Below are positions 60,788 through 64,000 of a stretch of 64,000 bases of DNA, in pieces (positions within the stretch are counted from its first letter, which is position 1; each line of letters opens with the position of its first letter). The stretch is from Candidatus Gastranaerophilales bacterium. GTDB lineage: Bacteria > Cyanobacteriota > Vampirovibrionia > Gastranaerophilales > Gastranaerophilaceae. The translations under genes and the position numbers were made by a program. The notes under the pieces were generated by a model. The model saw only the letters and a list, made by a program, of their open reading frames with translations. It was not told the origin of the DNA and made no database searches. The DNA is taken from the NCBI GenBank assembly GCA_944325705.1, contig CALVBB010000008.1:1-64000 (forward strand), written 5' to 3'.

Positions 60788-62146
60788 ATGACAAACGAAA
60801 CAAACAGAAGAATAAGACCAAGAGCCGAACAAAATCAGGAAAACGCAAGACAAAACGAATATTTAAAACGGATGAAAAAAGAACAGGACGCGCAGGCAAG
60901 ATTTGTACGCGGAGTTTTTATTTTTCTGGCTGTTGTTGTATGTGTATTAGCAGGTATTTTTATACTTGCCGGGAATCAGGAACTTGTCAATGATATATTT
61001 GGAGAGGATTCTTCTGCCGCAAAAATGTTTGCCAAAATTGCTAAAGATAATGATAACAAGCAAAAAGCCGAATTTGTATTACCTTTTGGACCGAGAAAGC
61101 AGAATATTCTTCTTCTTGGCGTTGACGCGAGCGAAAATAAAGACGATTTATGGACAGGAACAAGAACCGATACAATTATACTTGTGAACATTGATCCGCG
61201 TTCAAAATCTGTTAATGCAATTTCAATACCGCGTGACAGCAAGGTTTATCTGCCGGATAATCACGGTATTCAAAAGATTAATGCGGCCCATGCAATCGGC
61301 GGTGTGGGGATGACTATACGCACTGTTGAAGATACTCTAGGTGTTAAGGTTGACAGATATATTATGGTGCATGATAACGCAGTAAAAGCTATTGTTGAAG
61401 CTCTCGGCGGCGTTGATGTTTATGTTGAAAAACCTATGCGGTATCACGATTACTCGGGAAAACTTCATATAGATCTTTCTAAAGGTGAACACAGGCTTAG
61501 TCCGGAGGAAGCTGTTGGATACTTAAGATTCCGACATGACCCGCTTGGTGATATTGGACGCACACAGCGCCAGCAGTGGTTCTTAAGAGGTCTTTTGCAT
61601 GAGCTTCAAAAACCTGAAACTATTGCAAAAATACCTGAAATTATATCTGTTATGCAAAAATATGTTAAAACAAATATGTCTTTGTACGAACTGTCACAGT
61701 ATGCCGCTATGACAAAACATATTGATATGGATAAGATTGAAATAGCAACACTTCCAGGTGCTCCGAATAAAAAAGGATATATAAGTTACTGGATTCTAGA
61801 CCCTGAAAAAACTCAGGAAGTTGTTGACAGATTAATATATAGAGAAAAGGTTCATCCTGATGAGGCAGTGCAATTCAAAGCCGGAGTTATGTATACTGCC
61901 GGAAATGAAGGACGTGCTGAAGCTGTGAAAAGTGAACTTGAAGCAGCAGGTATTAATGTTTCATGTACAGGACATCTCTCAAGAACCCATACCCAGTTTA
62001 TTGCTCATTCAAAGAATGTTACTAATGAGTACTTTAACTGGTTAAAGAAGAAAACCCCGTCAATTTCAGGGTATCAGTTTGTATATGAACCGGTGAACTA
62101 CTACTGTGGTGAAACTGATTTTACTATCGTTGTTGCCGGAAATTAA
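60788..62146 (+). CDS. LytR-CpsA-Psr family glycopolymer ligase
   Basis: A 452-residue protein: basic N-terminus, one membrane span (about 40-62), the extracytoplasmic LCP domain (about 105-255; NILLLGVDAS, GTRTDTIIL, AISIPRDSKVYLP, EAVGYLRFRHDPLGDIGRTQRQ with the catalytic arginines) and a C-terminal LytR_C domain (about 355-450). LCP proteins attach polysaccharides or teichoic-type polymers to peptidoglycan. lemA follows 71 bp downstream. Confidence 0.93.
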   Translation: MTNETNRRIRPRAEQNQENARQNEYLKRMKKEQDAQARFVRGVFIFLAVVVCVLAGIFILAGNQELVNDIFGEDSSAAKMFAKIAKDNDNKQKAEFVLPFGPRKQNILLLGVDASENKDDLWTGTRTDTIILVNIDPRSKSVNAISIPRDSKVYLPDNHGIQKINAAHAIGGVGMTIRTVEDTLGVKVDRYIMVHDNAVKAIVEALGGVDVYVEKPMRYHDYSGKLHIDLSKGEHRLSPEEAVGYLRFRHDPLGDIGRTQRQQWFLRGLLHELQKPETIAKIPEIISVMQKYVKTNMSLYELSQYAAMTKHIDMDKIEIATLPGAPNKKGYISYWILDPEKTQEVVDRLIYREKVHPDEAVQFKAGVMYTAGNEGRAEAVKSELEAAGINVSCTGHLSRTHTQFIAHSKNVTNEYFNWLKKKTPSISGYQFVYEPVNYYCGETDFTIVVAGN

Positions 62147-62217
62147 TTGTGCTGTGTGATAGACAGAATTAAAAAAATATGCTATTTTATGTATGTATTA
62201 CAAAGTGAGGTTATGTT

Positions 62218-62808
62218 ATGGAAAAAATGTTTGTGAGCGGCAGCATGCCAGTTATTATAGTAGCGGTTGTTGTTCTGGCCCTCCTTTACGGGATTTATTA
62301 TTCTTTAATTCAAAAGAAAAACAAGGCGAAAGAGGCTTTTTCAAGTATTGATGTTCAACTGAAAAAACGTTATGACCTTATACCGAATGTTCTGTTTATT
62401 GCAAATAAATTCATGGAGCATGAAAGAGGGCTTCTGGAGGATATTACAAAACTCAGAGCGCAGGCTGCAAAAATACCTGCTGATTTAAATAATGCGGCGC
62501 AGAAGCTTGATCTTGACGCTAATATTGCTGGAAAGATGGGGCAGCTTATGGTTGCTGTTGAAAATTATCCGCAGTTAAAATCTGATCAAACAATGATTCA
62601 GGCTATGCAGACTTACAATGAGCAGGAAGAACATATTGCAGCTGCAAGAAGATTTTACAACTCGGCTGTGCTGGAACTTAACAACGCTGTAGAAATCTTC
62701 CCTAGTTCAATGGTTGCAGCTATGCTGAATATTAAACAACTTCCGTTCTTTGAGGTTAAAAATGAGCAGGAACGCGAGGCTATTGACGCAAGTAAATATT
62801 TCAAGTAA
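62218..62808 (+). CDS. LemA-family protein
   Basis: A 196-residue protein with one N-terminal membrane span (VIIVAVVVLALLYGIYY) and a helical bundle (RYDLIPNVLFIANKFMEHE, AVENYPQLKSD, RRFYNSAVLELN). This is the typical LemA layout; the biochemical role of the family is unclear. The terminator at 62835 follows. Confidence 0.92.
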   Translation: MEKMFVSGSMPVIIVAVVVLALLYGIYYSLIQKKNKAKEAFSSIDVQLKKRYDLIPNVLFIANKFMEHERGLLEDITKLRAQAAKIPADLNNAAQKLDLDANIAGKMGQLMVAVENYPQLKSDQTMIQAMQTYNEQEEHIAAARRFYNSAVLELNNAVEIFPSSMVAAMLNIKQLPFFEVKNEQEREAIDASKYFK

Positions 62809-62834
62809 GAAATTAAATAATTAAAATTTTAAGG

Positions 62835-62864
62835 ACGGCGGTTTTTATCAAAACCGCCGTTTTT
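62835..62864 (+). terminator. rho-independent terminator after lemA
   Basis: ACGGCGGTTTT / AAAACCGCCGT with three-base loop and T run. Confidence 0.93.
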
Positions 62865-62890
62865 GTAGTATAATATTTTTGAAATTATAT

Positions 62891-62964
62891 GTGCCTGTAG
62901 CTCAGATGAATAGAGCGTCGCTCTCCGAAGGCGAAGGCCGCGGGTTTGACTCCCGCCAGGCACA
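62891..62964 (+). tRNA. tRNA-Arg (anticodon CCG)
   Basis: A complete cloverleaf: acceptor stem GTGCCTG/CAGGCAC, D-arm GCTC...GAGC, anticodon loop CTCCGAA with CCG, T-arm with GTTTGAC in place of the usual TTCGAxx-type loop, discriminator A, no encoded CCA. It reads CGG, a rare codon in this low-GC DNA. Confidence 0.9.
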
Positions 62965-63051
62965 ATGTTATAATAATACCGGTTGACAGCCGGTTTCTCT
63001 GAAACCTTGAAGGGGGAAGGGCGCGATACATCCCTTTCCTCTGTAATAAGT

Positions 63052-63125
63052 GGCTTCGTAGCTCAGCAGGATAGAGCAGCGGTTTCCTAAACCGAAGATC
63101 GCGCGTTCGAATCGCGCCGGGGCCA
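63052..63125 (+). tRNA. tRNA-Arg (anticodon CCT)
   Basis: Acceptor stem GGCTTCG/CGGGGCC (two G-U pairs), D-arm GCTC...GAGC, anticodon loop TTCCTAA with CCT, T-arm GCGCG TTCGAAT CGCGC, discriminator A, no encoded CCA, then a T run. The anticodon stem has one G-A mismatch at its base. It reads AGG. Confidence 0.9.
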
Positions 63126-63170
63126 TTTTTTATTAAGAATGACCAGATTAACATTAAGGAGTATGTATAT

Positions 63171-64000
63171 ATGAGAGTTTTAATTACAGGTGGCGGAGCA
63201 TGCGGGGCAAGTGCTGCTGCAAGATTGAGAAGGCTTGATGACAGTGCTGAAATTACAATACTTGAGCAGACTGATGAAATTTCCATTGCAAATTGCGGTT
63301 TGCCTTACTACTGTTCAGATGTAATAGATAGTGAAGATAAAATGCACGTTTCAAGCGTCGAAAAATTTAGAAATCTGCTTAATGTTGATATTAGATTAGG
63401 TGCAATGGTTACCTCTATTGACAGGACAAATAAGACTGTTACAGTAAACGGTTCTGAAAAGTTGAATTACGATAAACTCGTGCTGGCAACCGGCGCAGCC
63501 CCGTTTAAGCCGCAGATTAAAGGCATTGATAGCAAGAAAATTTTTACTGTGAGAACTTTGCGTGACGCAAACAGAATTAAGTCTTACATAAGAAATTCAA
63601 TGGTGAAATCAGCAGTTGTTATCGGCGGCGGTTTTATCGGTGTTGAGATGGCTGAAAATATTTCGGAAATTGACGGAATTAAAACTACTTTAGTTGAGCA
63701 GTCTTCTCATATTCTGCCTCCTGTTGATGCTGAAACTGCAGCATTTGCTCAGAATGAGATTAGAAAACACGGGGTTGAACTTATTCTCTCGGATGGCGTA
63801 AAAGAGTTTGGGGAAAATGACATAATACTGCAGTCAGGCAGAAAAATTCATTATGATATTGCTGTTCTTGCAATTGGAGTAAAACCTGAAACCCAGCTTG
63901 CCACAAGCTGCGGGCTTATTTTAGGGAAATCAGGCGGCGTTAAGGTAAATGAACTTATGCAGACCTCTGATGAGAATATTTATGCAGGTGGAGATAGTGT
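63171..64000 (+). CDS. CoA-disulfide reductase / NADH oxidase-like flavoprotein (partial, runs off the window)
   Basis: The first 276 residues of an FAD-dependent pyridine nucleotide-disulfide oxidoreductase. Visible features are the FAD motif ITGGGACGASAAARLRR (with CG in place of the usual AAG), the single redox Cys in SIANCGLPYY (C42, the position used by CoA-disulfide reductases and NADH oxidases), LATGAAPFKP, the NADH motif VIGGGFIGVEMAEN and the start of YAGGDS. AAGGAG precedes the ATG at 63171. The exact substrate is not decidable from this half. Confidence 0.88.
   Translation, partial: MRVLITGGGACGASAAARLRRLDDSAEITILEQTDEISIANCGLPYYCSDVIDSEDKMHVSSVEKFRNLLNVDIRLGAMVTSIDRTNKTVTVNGSEKLNYDKLVLATGAAPFKPQIKGIDSKKIFTVRTLRDANRIKSYIRNSMVKSAVVIGGGFIGVEMAENISEIDGIKTTLVEQSSHILPPVDAETAAFAQNEIRKHGVELILSDGVKEFGENDIILQSGRKIHYDIAVLAIGVKPETQLATSCGLILGKSGGVKVNELMQTSDENIYAGGDS

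Noticed and set aside
1-64000. Insertion sequences or prophage as the source of the repeats
   Set aside because: No transposase, integrase or phage structural gene is visible; the small elements seen are non-autonomous at best.

Overview
The window is about 64 kb of a low-GC bacterial chromosome. Gene content points to a non-photosynthetic relative of the Cyanobacteria, most likely Gastranaerophilales (Melainabacteria/Vampirovibrionia). This is an inference from LL-diaminopimelate aminotransferase (dapL), glycogen synthase, FolE2, MgtE, many scattered prepilin genes with a near-constant N-terminus (AFTLAEVLITLGIIG) and several large lineage-specific proteins with a short hydrophobic-FG motif. 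There is no rRNA, CRISPR array, prophage or intact transposase.

Housekeeping genes form the backbone, singly or in short operons: ruvB; dapL; a zinc-ribbon/ATPase-like/helical-repeat protein overlapping glgA; pgi, a secreted protein and trxB; pilT-recO; a PfkB kinase; pnp; yebC-GGDEF-tsaE-tsaB; clpB; glmS; metK; a YibE/F protein; a group-2 sigma factor; a membrane-anchored thioredoxin; folE2; an alanine/glycine symporter with a family-4 uracil-DNA glycosylase; a UPF0104 membrane protein; proS; a TPR protein; argS; mgtE; an LCP protein; lemA; two arginine tRNAs (CCG and CCT); and a truncated CoA-disulfide-reductase-like gene at the right edge.

Ten single prepilin genes lie between these blocks (near 0.0, 9.0, 21.5, 28.7, 30.1, 33.6, 37.4, 45.0, 48.8 and 52.9 kb), all with the same N-terminal helix but diverse C-terminal parts. 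They form two apparent control classes. Six (21.5, 28.7, 30.1, 37.4, 48.8, 52.9 kb) are divergent from a tiny HTH gene, and in five of these the gap of about 85-125 bp holds a palindrome that looks like an operator. Three (9, 34 and 45 kb) start with a good ribosome-binding site and ATG followed about ten codons later by a run of 11 or 12 G. In all three the tract length as given closes the frame; one G fewer opens a reading frame through a long repeat-derived leader, reaching the pilin at two loci and stopping just short of it at the third. Two other pilin genes are frameshifted (30.1 and 37.4 kb). With pilT present, this looks like a dispersed, switchable surface-pilin repertoire, and it is the main novelty here.

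A second theme is small repeated DNA: hairpins with a constant GC-rich loop but locus-specific, mutually complementary arms (8.7, 26.7, 40.8, 44.95 kb); a 198-bp foldback directly after a pilin stop codon (49.5 kb); short TTCAC/CTCAC-type repeats beside pilin genes; and repeats read in frame inside proteins (pilin leaders, argS, tsaB). Candidate RNA regulation includes a two-state leader before the 450-aa gene at 51 kb and two possible small RNAs (13.05 and 43.8 kb). The 428-bp gap after recO has no gene I can identify.
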